Positions 34,071 to 42,503 of a stretch of DNA of 64,000 bases are shown piece after piece. Numbering within the stretch: position 1 is the first letter of the stretch; each line of letters starts with the position of its first letter. The stretch covers positions 26,918-90,917 of the forward strand of contig CACCGT010000005.1 in NCBI GenBank assembly GCA_902545635.1, written 5' to 3'. Both the position numbers and the translations under genes were made by a program. The notes under the pieces were generated by a model that was not told the origin of the DNA, did no database searches, and worked only from the letters and a program-made list of their open reading frames with translations. The DNA comes from an uncultured Pelagibacteraceae bacterium. GTDB lineage: Bacteria; Pseudomonadota; Alphaproteobacteria; Pelagibacterales; Pelagibacteraceae.

Positions 34071-35123
34071 TTAATTTACTCGATTACCATTAGATTTATC
34101 AAAAACATAATAATTGTTATCATTTATGTTCAAAGATAATTTACTTCCCTTTTTAATAATTTGACTTCCAGGACATCTAAAACAAAAATCTTTTTTATTT
34201 TTTATTTCTCCATAAATCAAATTATCTGAACCTAATTGTTCAACAAGATCTACAGATAAATTTATTAAACCTTTATCAGTTTGCGACATATGCTCTGGTC
34301 TAATTCCTAATATAACTGGTCCATTAAAATCACTTGTAACATTATTAATTTCAAAACCTTCTGAAGTAAGAGTTTTATTTTTTAATTCTCCTTCAAGAAA
34401 ATTCATCTGTGGCGAACCTATAAATCCTGCGACAAACATAGATTTAGGATTATTATAAATTTCTATCGGTGTTCCAAGCTGCTCAATAAGGCCATTATTT
34501 ATTACTGCCAGTCTATCAGCTAAGGTCATAGCTTCTACTTGGTCATGAGTTACAAATATACTTGTCACTCCAACTTTTTGCTGAAGTTTTTTTATTTCAA
34601 GCCTCATTTGTATTCTTAGTTTTGCATCTAAATTAGATAATGGCTCATCAAATAAAAATATTTTAGGACTTCTTACAATAGCTCTTCCCATAGCAACTCT
34701 CTGCCTTTGACCTCCTGACAACATGGATGGTTTTCTTTGCAAGTATTCAGAAATTTGTAATAGCTTTGCTGCCTCATTAACTTTTTTTTCAATATCTTCT
34801 TTTGAAATACCTCTATTTTTTAATCCGTAAGCCAAATTGTTGTAAACATTCATGTGAGGATAGAGTGCATAATTCTGAAAAACCATCGCAACATCTCTCT
34901 CTGAAGGGTCAACTTTATTAATTAATATTCCATCAAGATTTATATTACCTTCAGTTATGTCTTCTAACCCAGCAATCATTCTTAAAAGAGTAGATTTTCC
35001 ACATCCACTCGGTCCAACAAAAACCATGAATTCACCATTTTCTACATTCATACTTGTCTCATGAACAGCTTTAGTTCCGTTTGGATAGATTTTAGTAACT
35101 TTATTTAATTCTAAAAAACTCAT
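34071..35123 (-). CDS. ugpC: Glycerol 3-phosphate ABC transporter ATPase UgpC
   Basis: A 350-residue MalK-type ATPase. Walker A is [20 protein letters not shown], the signature is PSMLSGGQRQRVAMGRAIVR and Walker B is IFLFDEPLSNLDAKLR. It has the C-terminal TOBE/OB regulatory domain, with FIGSPQMNFLEGEL and LGIRPEHM typical of UgpC. It energises import of sn-glycerol 3-phosphate or glycerophosphodiesters. It is separated by nothing from the upstream ugpE and 2 bp from the GDPD gene. Confidence 0.94.
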   Translation of the reverse strand: MSFLELNKVTKIYPNGTKAVHETSMNVENGEFMVFVGPSGCGKSTLLRMIAGLEDITEGNINLDGILINKVDPSERDVAMVFQNYALYPHMNVYNNLAYGLKNRGISKEDIEKKVNEAAKLLQISEYLQRKPSMLSGGQRQRVAMGRAIVRSPKIFLFDEPLSNLDAKLRIQMRLEIKKLQQKVGVTSIFVTHDQVEAMTLADRLAVINNGLIEQLGTPIEIYNNPKSMFVAGFIGSPQMNFLEGELKNKTLTSEGFEINNVTSDFNGPVILGIRPEHMSQTDKGLINLSVDLVEQLGSDNLIYGEIKNKKDFCFRCPGSQIIKKGSKLSLNINDNNYYVFDKSNGNRVN

Positions 35124-35975
35124 TTATTTCTCTGTTTGAATTAATCCTTTTATGAACCATTTTTGCAAAAATACTACCACTAAAACTGGGGGGATCATTG
35201 ATAAAATAATATAAGCAAATCTCTCTGCTGTTCTTGGTAAAGCAACTCCCTCATAACTTTCAGTAAATATAATTTTCATTCCCATTACTACAGTCCAATA
35301 TTCCTCACTCGTAGTCATTATTAACGGCCATAAATATTGACTATATCCGTATACAAACATGAATATAAACATCGCTGCAATCATTGTTTTAGATAATGGA
35401 ACTAAAAAATCTATAAAAAATCTCCAACTATTTGCACCATCTAATTTTGCTGATTCAAGTAATTCATCAGGTATAGTTTTATAAAACTGTCTAAAAAAAA
35501 AGGTAGCGGTGGCTGATGCAACCAATGGAAGAACAAGACCTGTGTATGAATTAGTTAAACCTAAATCTGATACAATCTTATAACTTGGAAAAATCCTAAC
35601 CTCCAGAGGCACAAGTAAAGTAATAAAGATTAACCAAAAAATTGGTACAGCTAATTTGAATCTAAAATAAACTAAAGCATAAGCTGACATTGCTGAGATA
35701 ATTACTTTAAGGGTTGCAATTCCTAAAGCCATTATAAAGCTATTTATAAACATTTTTGCAGCAGTCACTTCCTCTGACCAACCACCCTTCTCATTTAAAA
35801 CTTCGTTATAATTTCTTGTTAATTGATCGCCAAGACCAAATTTCATTCCCTCTTTTAAAATAGTTACAGTATCGTGGGTAGAGCTAGCAAATGATAACCA
35901 AATCGGAATTACCATTAATAAAACACCTAGTATAAGTACAATGTGTGCTAAAATTTGTGATAATTTAATTTTCAT
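35124..35975 (-). CDS. ugpE: Glycerol 3-phosphate ABC transporter permease UgpE, copy 2
   Basis: A 283-residue MalG-type permease with about six membrane segments. The EAA loop is ELLESAKLDGANSWRFFIDF, followed by LVPLSKTMIAAMFIFMFVYG. It is a close tandem paralogue of the upstream permease, with long identical stretches in protein and a 47-bp identical DNA run. It overlaps that copy by 4 bp. Whether it pairs with UgpA alternately or is redundant cannot be read from the sequence. Confidence 0.92.
   Translation of the reverse strand: MKIKLSQILAHIVLILGVLLMVIPIWLSFASSTHDTVTILKEGMKFGLGDQLTRNYNEVLNEKGGWSEEVTAAKMFINSFIMALGIATLKVIISAMSAYALVYFRFKLAVPIFWLIFITLLVPLEVRIFPSYKIVSDLGLTNSYTGLVLPLVASATATFFFRQFYKTIPDELLESAKLDGANSWRFFIDFLVPLSKTMIAAMFIFMFVYGYSQYLWPLIMTTSEEYWTVVMGMKIIFTESYEGVALPRTAERFAYIILSMIPPVLVVVFLQKWFIKGLIQTEK
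35443..35489. repeat. 47-bp identical segment shared by the two ugpE copies
   Basis: Positions 35443-35489 are identical to 36261-36307, at the same codon phase within the EAA-loop region of each ugpE. Flanking sequence is similar but diverged. This indicates tandem duplication with possible gene conversion at the part contacting the ATPase. Confidence 0.9.
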
Positions 35976-36793
35976 TTGTCTTGAAAGATCCCTTTAATAA
36001 AATATTTTTGTAATACAATTATAATTAATACTGGTGGTATCATTGACATGATAACAAATGCAAATTTGTTAACAATTGATCCAGACATCATCTTTAATCC
36101 CATGACAACAGTCCAATATTGTTCAGAAGAAGTTACTAATATCGGCCATAAATATTGATTATAACCGAATACAAACATAAATATGAACATTGCAACAATC
36201 ATTGTTTTTGACAATGGCACTAAAAAGTCAATAAAAAATCTCCAAGTATTTGCACCATCCAATTTTGCTGATTCAAGTAATTCATCAGGTATAGTTTTAT
36301 AAAACTGCCTAAAAAATAAAGTAGCTATAGCAGAAGCTGAAATTGGAATAATTAGTCCCCAATATGAGTTTACTAAGTTAAGTGTAGACATAACAGAATA
36401 GGTAGGAAAAATTCTTAACTCCAGAGGGACTAGTATAGTAATAAAAATTATCCAAAATAATAATGTTGCATATTTCACTCTAAAATAAACTAAGACATAT
36501 GCAGTCATAAGAGATGAAATAACTGATAAAAACGCAACTCCAGTTGCCATTAAAAAACTATTTAAAAACATCTTTAATGCAGTAATTTCTTTAAAAAAAC
36601 CACCTTCATATAATAAAACTTTTGTATAATTCTCTAAAAACTTATCTCCTAAAAAAAATTGAAGACCTTGGGTATTAATTATCGAAGCTGTATGAGTTGA
36701 GCTTGCAAAAATTAACCAAACAGGAATTATCATAATAAAAATGCCTATCAAAAGAATTAAATGAGAAAAGTTTGATGAAAAATATCTAATCAT
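35972..36793 (-). CDS. ugpE: Glycerol 3-phosphate ABC transporter permease UgpE, copy 1
   Basis: A 273-residue MalG-type permease with the EAA loop ELLESAKLDGANTWRFFIDF and the same general fold as its downstream paralogue. Compared with copy 2 it lacks about ten residues in the last periplasmic loop (GLKMMSGSIVNKFAF against GMKIIFTESYEGVALPR). It starts 1 bp after ugpA ends and overlaps copy 2 by 4 bp. The usual ugp operon has a single ugpE, so one of the two is extra. Confidence 0.92.
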   Translation of the reverse strand: MIRYFSSNFSHLILLIGIFIMIIPVWLIFASSTHTASIINTQGLQFFLGDKFLENYTKVLLYEGGFFKEITALKMFLNSFLMATGVAFLSVISSLMTAYVLVYFRVKYATLLFWIIFITILVPLELRIFPTYSVMSTLNLVNSYWGLIIPISASAIATLFFRQFYKTIPDELLESAKLDGANTWRFFIDFLVPLSKTMIVAMFIFMFVFGYNQYLWPILVTSSEQYWTVVMGLKMMSGSIVNKFAFVIMSMIPPVLIIIVLQKYFIKGIFQDK

Positions 36794-36794
36794 T

Positions 36795-37673
36795 TTAATT
36801 GTAATGTATTTTCCCTTCTATGTATCTAAATTGAAAAATTGTAATAACTAAAACAATCAACATCATCATAATTGATTGAGCACCAGCACTTCCTAAGTCT
36901 AACCCCCTAAATCCGTCCATGTATGCTTTATAAACAAGAGTTCTTGTTTCACCTGAGGGTGCACCAATTGTTGTAGTGTCAATTATTCCAAAAGTATCAA
37001 AAAAAGCATAAGTTATATTGATAATGATTAAAAAGAAAGTTGTGGGCATCAATAGAGGGAAAGTGATTGTCCAAAATCTTCTGAAACTACTTTTACAATC
37101 AATTATCGATGCTTCAATGACAGATTGTTGTATTGCTTGAAGACCGGCTAAGAAGAAAATAAAATTAGCACTTATTTGTTTCCATGATCCTGCTATTATT
37201 AAGTAGATATAAGAATCAAAAACACTTTCATACCAATTAAAACCCCATAAATCGTTAAATAGATGATACAATAATCCAAATCTTTCACTAAAAAAATAAT
37301 TTGCCATAACACCCACCACCGCTGGCGCAATAGCATAAGGCCAAATCAAAAGAGTTTTGTAGGCACTTTTTCCATGCATTACATTATTGGCTTGTACAGC
37401 AAGTAACAATCCAATGGCTCCTGTAACAAGTGTAATCACAAAGCTATAAATAATAGTAAACTTGAAAGCTATTAAATAAGCCGGGTCATCAAAAATAAAT
37501 AAAAAATTATCAAACCATACAAATTGTCTTCCAAATCCAAATGCATCTTGCATGGTAAATGCATCTCTAAAAGTTTGTATTATTGGCCAATATAAAAATA
37601 TTAATAAAATACCTAGCTGTGGTGCTAAAAAAAAATACTGTGAATAGTTTGATTTAAACTGAACTTTTTTCAT
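36795..37673 (-). CDS. ugpA: Glycerol 3-phosphate ABC transporter permease UgpA
   Basis: A 292-residue MalF-type permease. The opening FFLAPQLGILLIFLYWPIIQ, with six membrane segments and the EAA-type loop SVIEASIIDCKSSFRRFWTI, matches UgpA. It begins 48 bp downstream of ugpB, after an 11-bp-stem hairpin, so it is probably expressed at a lower level than the binding protein. It pairs with one of the UgpE copies. Confidence 0.93.
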   Translation of the reverse strand: MKKVQFKSNYSQYFFLAPQLGILLIFLYWPIIQTFRDAFTMQDAFGFGRQFVWFDNFLFIFDDPAYLIAFKFTIIYSFVITLVTGAIGLLLAVQANNVMHGKSAYKTLLIWPYAIAPAVVGVMANYFFSERFGLLYHLFNDLWGFNWYESVFDSYIYLIIAGSWKQISANFIFFLAGLQAIQQSVIEASIIDCKSSFRRFWTITFPLLMPTTFFLIIINITYAFFDTFGIIDTTTIGAPSGETRTLVYKAYMDGFRGLDLGSAGAQSIMMMLIVLVITIFQFRYIEGKIHYN

Positions 37674-37674
37674 A

Positions 37675-37707
37675 AAATAAATAGGAGGGTATATTAATAC
37701 CCTCCTA
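37675..37707 (-). terminator. Intra-operon terminator between ugpB and ugpA
   Basis: An 11-bp perfect stem (37682-37692 with 37697-37707) and a 4-base loop. On the minus strand it is followed by the T-rich TTATTTTATG leading into ugpA. It sits 15 bp after the ugpB stop. The arrangement mirrors those after phnD and pstS. Confidence 0.85.
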
Positions 37708-37721
37708 ATTTATATTATTTT

Positions 37722-39029
37722 TTAAAGAGTCTTAGCAAATTGTTTTAACAATTTAGCTGCACCCTTATCCATGTTCTTTAATCCTTTTTCGATTGATATT
37801 TTGCCATTTAACATTGGCTCAACATTTTCGTAAATTACTTCACGAATTTGAGGCCAGTTACCAGCTCTATATCCACCAGGAATAGTTGAACCTTCTAAGC
37901 TTAATTGTTCACCAACAGCTTTGTGATATGGAGAAGCTCTATAAAAGTTTATAGTTTCAGCTAATTCTATACCACCTTTAGTTACAGCAGAATAACCTGT
38001 CATGTTGTGATAGTATAAATCCATTTCAGGAGAACCCATAAATTCTATGAATTTAGCAAGTCCTTTATACTCTTCTTCTGTATGACCATTTAAGATCCAG
38101 TTTGCTGCGCCACCAATAAATGTTGGATACTCTTTGCCACCAGTTACTGAGTCCCAATAAGGAATATGATTAACTGTAAAATTTGGAACAACACCTTTCA
38201 TTCCACCAAATGATGCAGCAGATCCAAACCAAAAAGCAGCCTCACCTGCTATAAATGGTGCTTGATTATCTCCCCAAGCTCTTCCTTTATAGCCGTAGAG
38301 ACCTTTTTCGTACCATTCTTTTACTTTTTTCCAATGATAAACAAATGCATCTGTTTCAGCAAATAAAGTTTTTGTCGGAACAGCATCGTAACCATTGTTT
38401 CCATCTGTCATAAGGAGATTATGTCTTGAAAAGAAATTTTCTGTCCAGATCCAAGGAGAGTGACTTTGAACTAAAGGAATATATCCAGCAGCTTTAATTT
38501 TTGGAGCCATAGCCTCAAATTCTTCATAAGTTTTTGGAACTGATTCTATTCCTACTTCTTTCAATATGTCCATATTTGCATACATTAAGCAAGTTGAACT
38601 ATTAAAAGGAACACCTATCATTTTTCCATCAGAGTCAGCATAGAAGTTTTTAATTCCAGGAATATAATTATCTGCATCTACTTTAATTCCATATTTCTCA
38701 GCCATATCTTCAAAACCAATAACAACGCCATTTTTAACTTGGGCTACCATAATTGCAGCACCAGCATCGTAAACCTGTGAATAATGTGGTTGGTCTCCCG
38801 CTCTAAATGCAGCTATAGTTGCCGCCATGTTATCTTCATAACTTCCTTTACCTGTAGGAATGACGGTGTATTCATCTTGTGAAGCATTAAATCTATTTGC
38901 AATTTCAATAATTACATCACCAAGAAATCCACTATTTCCATACCACCAATGAATTTCTGTCTTTGAATAACTGTGTGATGTAAAAGAGAAAGTAAATAGA
39001 ATTGTTAAAACACTCAATATTTTTTTCAT
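37722..39029 (-). CDS. ugpB: Glycerol 3-phosphate-binding periplasmic protein UgpB
   Basis: A 435-residue cluster-B solute-binding protein with a signal peptide (FTFSFTSHSYS, cleavage near residue 22). The mature start TEIHWWYGNSGFLGDVI, the QVYDAGAAIMVAQ loop and GGAANWILNGHTEEEYKGLA are characteristic of UgpB. It binds sn-glycerol 3-phosphate or glycerophosphodiesters in the periplasm. An AGAGGT Shine-Dalgarno precedes the ATG. It diverges from glpD across a 138-bp spacer and is followed by an intra-operon terminator. Confidence 0.95.
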   Translation of the reverse strand: MKKILSVLTILFTFSFTSHSYSKTEIHWWYGNSGFLGDVIIEIANRFNASQDEYTVIPTGKGSYEDNMAATIAAFRAGDQPHYSQVYDAGAAIMVAQVKNGVVIGFEDMAEKYGIKVDADNYIPGIKNFYADSDGKMIGVPFNSSTCLMYANMDILKEVGIESVPKTYEEFEAMAPKIKAAGYIPLVQSHSPWIWTENFFSRHNLLMTDGNNGYDAVPTKTLFAETDAFVYHWKKVKEWYEKGLYGYKGRAWGDNQAPFIAGEAAFWFGSAASFGGMKGVVPNFTVNHIPYWDSVTGGKEYPTFIGGAANWILNGHTEEEYKGLAKFIEFMGSPEMDLYYHNMTGYSAVTKGGIELAETINFYRASPYHKAVGEQLSLEGSTIPGGYRAGNWPQIREVIYENVEPMLNGKISIEKGLKNMDKGAAKLLKQFAKTL

Positions 39030-39167
39030 TTTACCTCTTTGTTTATTTATTATTCATTATGAATAAATTATTTATATTAAAGTATCGTTAAATTTTGATT
39101 ACTTAAATGTAAAAATATATAATGTTTCTAAAAGAGGTTGTATATTTTAAAACAAATCATAATTTAA

Positions 39168-40319
39168 ATGTCTAAAATATTCGATTTATTCATAATAGGT
39201 GGCGGTATAAACGGTGCAGGTATTGCAAGGGATGCTGCGGGTAGAGGTTTATCAGTTTGTTTAGCTGACAAAGGTGAGATTGGTGGAGCAACTTCATCCT
39301 GGTCAACGAAATTAATACATGGTGGTCTTCGTTATTTAGAAAATTATGAATTCAAATTAGTTAGAGAATCTTTAAAAGAAAGAGAAATTGTTTATAAAAT
39401 TGCTAAACATATTTCAAAACCCATTCCTTTTATAATTCCTTATGCAGATAAAATTCGACCAGCCTGGTTAATTAAAATTGGTTTATTTTTGTACGATAAT
39501 TTAGGTGGCAAAAGTAATATACCAAAATCAAAAACATTTGATCTTAGAAAAAAATTTTCAAATATTCTTAAAGAAAAATACAAAACCGGTTTTCAATATT
39601 TTGATATACAAATTGACGATAAAAAATTAACGAAATTAAATACCAAAGATGCAAAAAGAAATAACGCTAAAATACTAGAATACAACAAAGTTAAAAAAGC
39701 TGAAATTATTGGCAATGAATGGATTATTAGTCTTGAAAATGGTGAAAAAGTAAAGTCAAAAATTTTGATTAATGCATCTGGACCATGGATAAATGAAACC
39801 TTAAATAAAAATATAAAAATTAAATCTAAGAAAAAAATTAGATTGGTTAAAGGAAGTCATATTATTACAAAAAAATTGTACAAAGAAAATGTTGCGTTCA
39901 CATTTCAAAATACTGATAAAAGAATAATATTTGTAATACCTTACAAAGGGAAGTTTTCTTTAATTGGAACAACTGAAGAAGAGGTGAAATCACCTGAAAA
40001 TAAAGGAATATCAAAAAAAGAAATTAGATATTTAATTAGTTCAGTAAATAATTACTTAAAAAAACAAATAACATCAAAGGACATCGTAGATACATATTCT
40101 GGGATAAGACCTCTAATTGAAGATTTTAAAACAGCCTCAAAAGTCACAAGAGACTATGTTTTTGATCTAAAAATTATAAAAAAATTACCTTTATTGAATA
40201 TTTATGGAGGAAAACTTACCACCTACAGAAAATTGTCTGAAAAAGTCCTTATTGATCTTGAAAAATTTTTACCTAAAACAAAAAAAGGTCCATGGACACA
40301 CAAAAAGAAGCTTTTTTAA
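39168..40319 (+). CDS. glpD: FAD-dependent glycerol 3-phosphate dehydrogenase GlpD, lacking the C-terminal domain
   Basis: A 383-residue flavoprotein. The N-terminal dinucleotide fold is FIIGGGINGAGIARDAAGRG, then TSSWSTKLIHGGLRYLENYE, and the C-terminal NIYGGKLTTYRKLSEKVLID matches GlpD. It oxidises sn-glycerol 3-phosphate to dihydroxyacetone phosphate at the membrane. Usual GlpD proteins have about 500 residues; this one stops at GPWTHKKKLF, where the DAO C-terminal domain would begin. The next 38 bp contain no continuation. It diverges from ugpB, so import and oxidation of glycerol 3-phosphate are linked. Confidence 0.9.
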   Translation: MSKIFDLFIIGGGINGAGIARDAAGRGLSVCLADKGEIGGATSSWSTKLIHGGLRYLENYEFKLVRESLKEREIVYKIAKHISKPIPFIIPYADKIRPAWLIKIGLFLYDNLGGKSNIPKSKTFDLRKKFSNILKEKYKTGFQYFDIQIDDKKLTKLNTKDAKRNNAKILEYNKVKKAEIIGNEWIISLENGEKVKSKILINASGPWINETLNKNIKIKSKKKIRLVKGSHIITKKLYKENVAFTFQNTDKRIIFVIPYKGKFSLIGTTEEEVKSPENKGISKKEIRYLISSVNNYLKKQITSKDIVDTYSGIRPLIEDFKTASKVTRDYVFDLKIIKKLPLLNIYGGKLTTYRKLSEKVLIDLEKFLPKTKKGPWTHKKKLF

Positions 40320-40357
40320 TTTCCATAGTCTTAAAAAATGCTTTTCATTAAGTAATT

Positions 40358-41152
40358 TTATTTAATTCTAGTTTGAATTATTTTGATAATTTTAGGTAAA
40401 TCTTTAATTGTATCTATTACATAGTGAGCGCCTACTTTCTTAAATTTATTCTTGATCTTTTTTCTAAATTTAGTTTTATCTTTAAAAGAAAGTCTATTAA
40501 ATTCGACTTCTGTTTTACCAAATTCATTACCTGAAAATATAACACCCACTACCCACATCCCAGCATTTACTCCCTCTAACAATCCAGGAATAGTGTCATC
40601 AACTTTTATACAATTTGATCCCTTGGTAATATTTAATTCAGAAAAAATTTTATATATTATTTCAGCTGAGGGTCTTCCAATTTTTGTGTATGAAGAACTA
40701 TATGACACATCAGGTATAAATCTTTGTTTTTTTAGTTCTGGCAATATAACATTTAGAATTTCTTCTGAATATCCGGTATTGATTCCTATTTTTATTTTTT
40801 TGTTTTTTATAAAATCTAAAGTTTTTTTACTTCCTGATATAAATTTTGAATGTTTCTTAATTATTTTTTTTAATTCTGGATTAAAAAGTTTAAACAATTT
40901 ATCAATATCTTTATCTGTTGGTTTTGATTTAAATTTTTTTTTCCACTGCGAATTAATTTTTCTTGTTGTTAGCAATGCTTTTATATGGGCTCGTTTTTCA
41001 ATACCCATTGGTCCTATGGCTTGTTTTCGTGTAATTTTAATTCCAAACCTATCAAATAATTCTATAAGAACTTGAGATGGCGCAAGGCTTCCAAAATCTA
41101 TTAATGTGCCAGCTAAATCAAATACAATTCCTTCTATATTGGAATTTTTCAT
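40358..41152 (-). CDS. phnX: Phosphonoacetaldehyde hydrolase PhnX
   Basis: A 264-residue HAD-superfamily hydrolase. The nucleophile loop is VFDLAGTLIDFGSLAPSQVL with Asp12, and the Schiff-base lysine is Lys53 in MGIEKRAHI, both as in characterised PhnX. CIKVDDTIPGLLEGVNAGMW and VIFSGNEFG complete the match. PhnX splits phosphonoacetaldehyde to acetaldehyde and phosphate. The aminoethylphosphonate transaminase PhnW that normally feeds it is not in this window. It is a single minus-strand gene convergent with glpD (38-bp gap). Confidence 0.93.
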   Translation of the reverse strand: MKNSNIEGIVFDLAGTLIDFGSLAPSQVLIELFDRFGIKITRKQAIGPMGIEKRAHIKALLTTRKINSQWKKKFKSKPTDKDIDKLFKLFNPELKKIIKKHSKFISGSKKTLDFIKNKKIKIGINTGYSEEILNVILPELKKQRFIPDVSYSSSYTKIGRPSAEIIYKIFSELNITKGSNCIKVDDTIPGLLEGVNAGMWVVGVIFSGNEFGKTEVEFNRLSFKDKTKFRKKIKNKFKKVGAHYVIDTIKDLPKIIKIIQTRIK

Positions 41153-41298
41153 ATGTTTTTTTTCGAATCTTTTAATTAAAATTTAATATTTGAAATTAAT
41201 CATATCTTTAATTGAATAATAATACTGATTTTATTGCTGTTTATTTTGATTTTAACTTGTTTTATTAATGTTACAAAAATATTACAGATTTATTACAT

Positions 41299-41850
41299 AT
41301 GCTGAAAATACTAAATTTCTTATTGATAATTTCAACAGTATGTTTGACTTCAGCAGCAAAAGCAAATGAGTTAGATTTAAACAAACTTTTGAGTAAGTTA
41401 AAAGATTGTAATACACAAAGTGATGCAAAAATTTTAGAAAAAAGCATATGGAATTTGTGGGAAACACATCCATCTAATTTTCAATTAACTATTGATTTAA
41501 AAGAAGGTTCAAGACTAGTTCAAAATGGAAATTATATAAGGGCATATAGGATTTTTAGTAAAATTATAGAAAAAGATCCTAATTGGGCTGAAGCTTGGAA
41601 TAGACGTGCAACATCTTTATATTTTATGGGTAAGTATAAAAAATCACTTAGAGATATTGATATGGTCTTAAAACTTGAAAGCAGGCATTTCGGTGCTCTA
41701 ATTGGAAAAGGACAAGTATACATGGAAATGAAAGATTACGAAAAAGCCTACACTAGTTATTTAGAAGCTTCATATATAAACCCAATGAATACTGATACAA
41801 TAAATCAAATAAACAAAGTCTCTAAATTAATTAAAGAAAAAACAATATAA
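41299..41850 (+). CDS. Secreted TPR-repeat protein
   Basis: A 183-residue protein with a signal peptide (LNFLLIISTVCLTSAAKA, cleavage near residue 23) and three tetratricopeptide repeats: GNYIRAYRIFSKIIEKDPNW, AWNRRATSLYFMGKYKKSLR and KGQVYMEMKDYEKAYTSYLE. TPR proteins act as periplasmic scaffolds; no partner is evident. It lies between phnX, on the opposite strand, and the NUDIX gene. No link to phosphorus metabolism is shown. Confidence 0.85.
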   Translation: MLKILNFLLIISTVCLTSAAKANELDLNKLLSKLKDCNTQSDAKILEKSIWNLWETHPSNFQLTIDLKEGSRLVQNGNYIRAYRIFSKIIEKDPNWAEAWNRRATSLYFMGKYKKSLRDIDMVLKLESRHFGALIGKGQVYMEMKDYEKAYTSYLEASYINPMNTDTINQINKVSKLIKEKTI

Positions 41851-41898
41851 TTACTTTATCTGTAAAATATCTTTAATATTATTAAAATATAATAACTT

Positions 41899-41997
41899 AT
41901 GAATTATTTGAAAAATATTAAGCTTACAAATAATATAACTTTAATTAATAAGCCATTCAAAAAAAAAAGAATATTATCATTTCTTAAAAACCTCTGA
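41899..41997 (+). pseudogene. N-terminal fragment of the NUDIX gene, out of frame with the rest
   Basis: An ATG-initiated frame of 32 codons (MNYLKNIKLTNNITLINKPF, then KKKRILSF...) ending in a TGA at 41995. It contains an A10 tract at 41959-41968. Removing one A there joins this frame to the NUDIX frame and gives a continuous protein reading ...KKKEYYHFLKTSDLSLVVAE... This is most simply the true N-terminus of the NUDIX protein, separated by an indel, a sequencing error or polymerase slippage. Confidence 0.6.
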
Positions 41998-42004
41998 TTT
42001 ATCT

Positions 42005-42400
42005 TTGGTAGTTGCGGAAATTAAGAAAAACGTTTTTGTTCTAGTTAGTCAAAAAAGAATTCCAGTTAATAAAATCAACTATGAATTTCCATCTGGTATG
42101 ATTGATAAAGGAGAAAATTCTATAAGTGCTGCTTGTAGAGAATTTTATGAGGAAACAGGATATAAAATATTAGGAAGACCAAAAAAATTATTTACAATTA
42201 ATTGTGAGCCAGGAAGGTTAACAACTAAAATATACTGCTATTATTCAAATAGAATAATTAAAAAAAAAGGACCTGAGAAAGCTATTAAAATTCATTTTCT
42301 GTCTAAAGAAGAAATAAACAAATTAATTTTAAATGAAAAATTTTGTAATGCCTCTCATGTGGCTTCATTTTTTAAAGTTATAAAGGTGCCTACAAAGTAA
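42005..42400 (+). CDS. NUDIX hydrolase (5' end displaced by a frameshift at A10)
   Basis: A 131-residue frame from a TTG at 42005 containing a perfect NUDIX box, G-x5-E-x7-REF-x-EE-x-G-Y, at GMIDKGENSISAACREFYEE. The upstream hydrophobic strand (LVVAEIKKNVFVLVSQ) fits the fold, close to ADP-ribose/ADP-sugar pyrophosphatases. There is no good start in this frame, which is open upstream only to a stop at 41942-41944. A proper ATG lies at 41899 in another frame, joined through an A10 tract. NUDIX enzymes hydrolyse nucleoside diphosphates linked to other moieties; the substrate is unknown. Confidence 0.85.
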   Translation: MVVAEIKKNVFVLVSQKRIPVNKINYEFPSGMIDKGENSISAACREFYEETGYKILGRPKKLFTINCEPGRLTTKIYCYYSNRIIKKKGPEKAIKIHFLSKEEINKLILNEKFCNASHVASFFKVIKVPTK

Positions 42401-42410
42401 GCACCTTTTA
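42381..42410. terminator. Terminator at the end of the NUDIX gene
   Basis: TAAAGGTGC at 42381-42389 pairs with its complement at 42401-42409, plus three inner pairs (TAC/GTA). The stem overlaps the NUDIX stop codon. The next gene on the other strand ends about 95 bp away. The flanking A and T runs are short but symmetric, so it could act in both directions. Confidence 0.55.
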
Positions 42411-42503
42411 TAAGAGAAAATAATGATTTCGTTAATGTAATTAATGATGAAATATTACTGATAAATTAATAAAATATTAAATCTAATTTAAATTAACATT
42501 AAA

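Noticed and set aside
39030-39167. Pho box in the ugpB-glpD spacer
   Set aside because: Only very weak 11-bp periodic matches (for example TTTACAT-N4-GTAATCA) were seen, not distinguishable from AT-rich background.
40452-41075. A 207-codon open frame on the plus strand
   Set aside because: It is antisense to phnX, whose catalytic residues are all present; the plus-strand translation has no recognisable domain.
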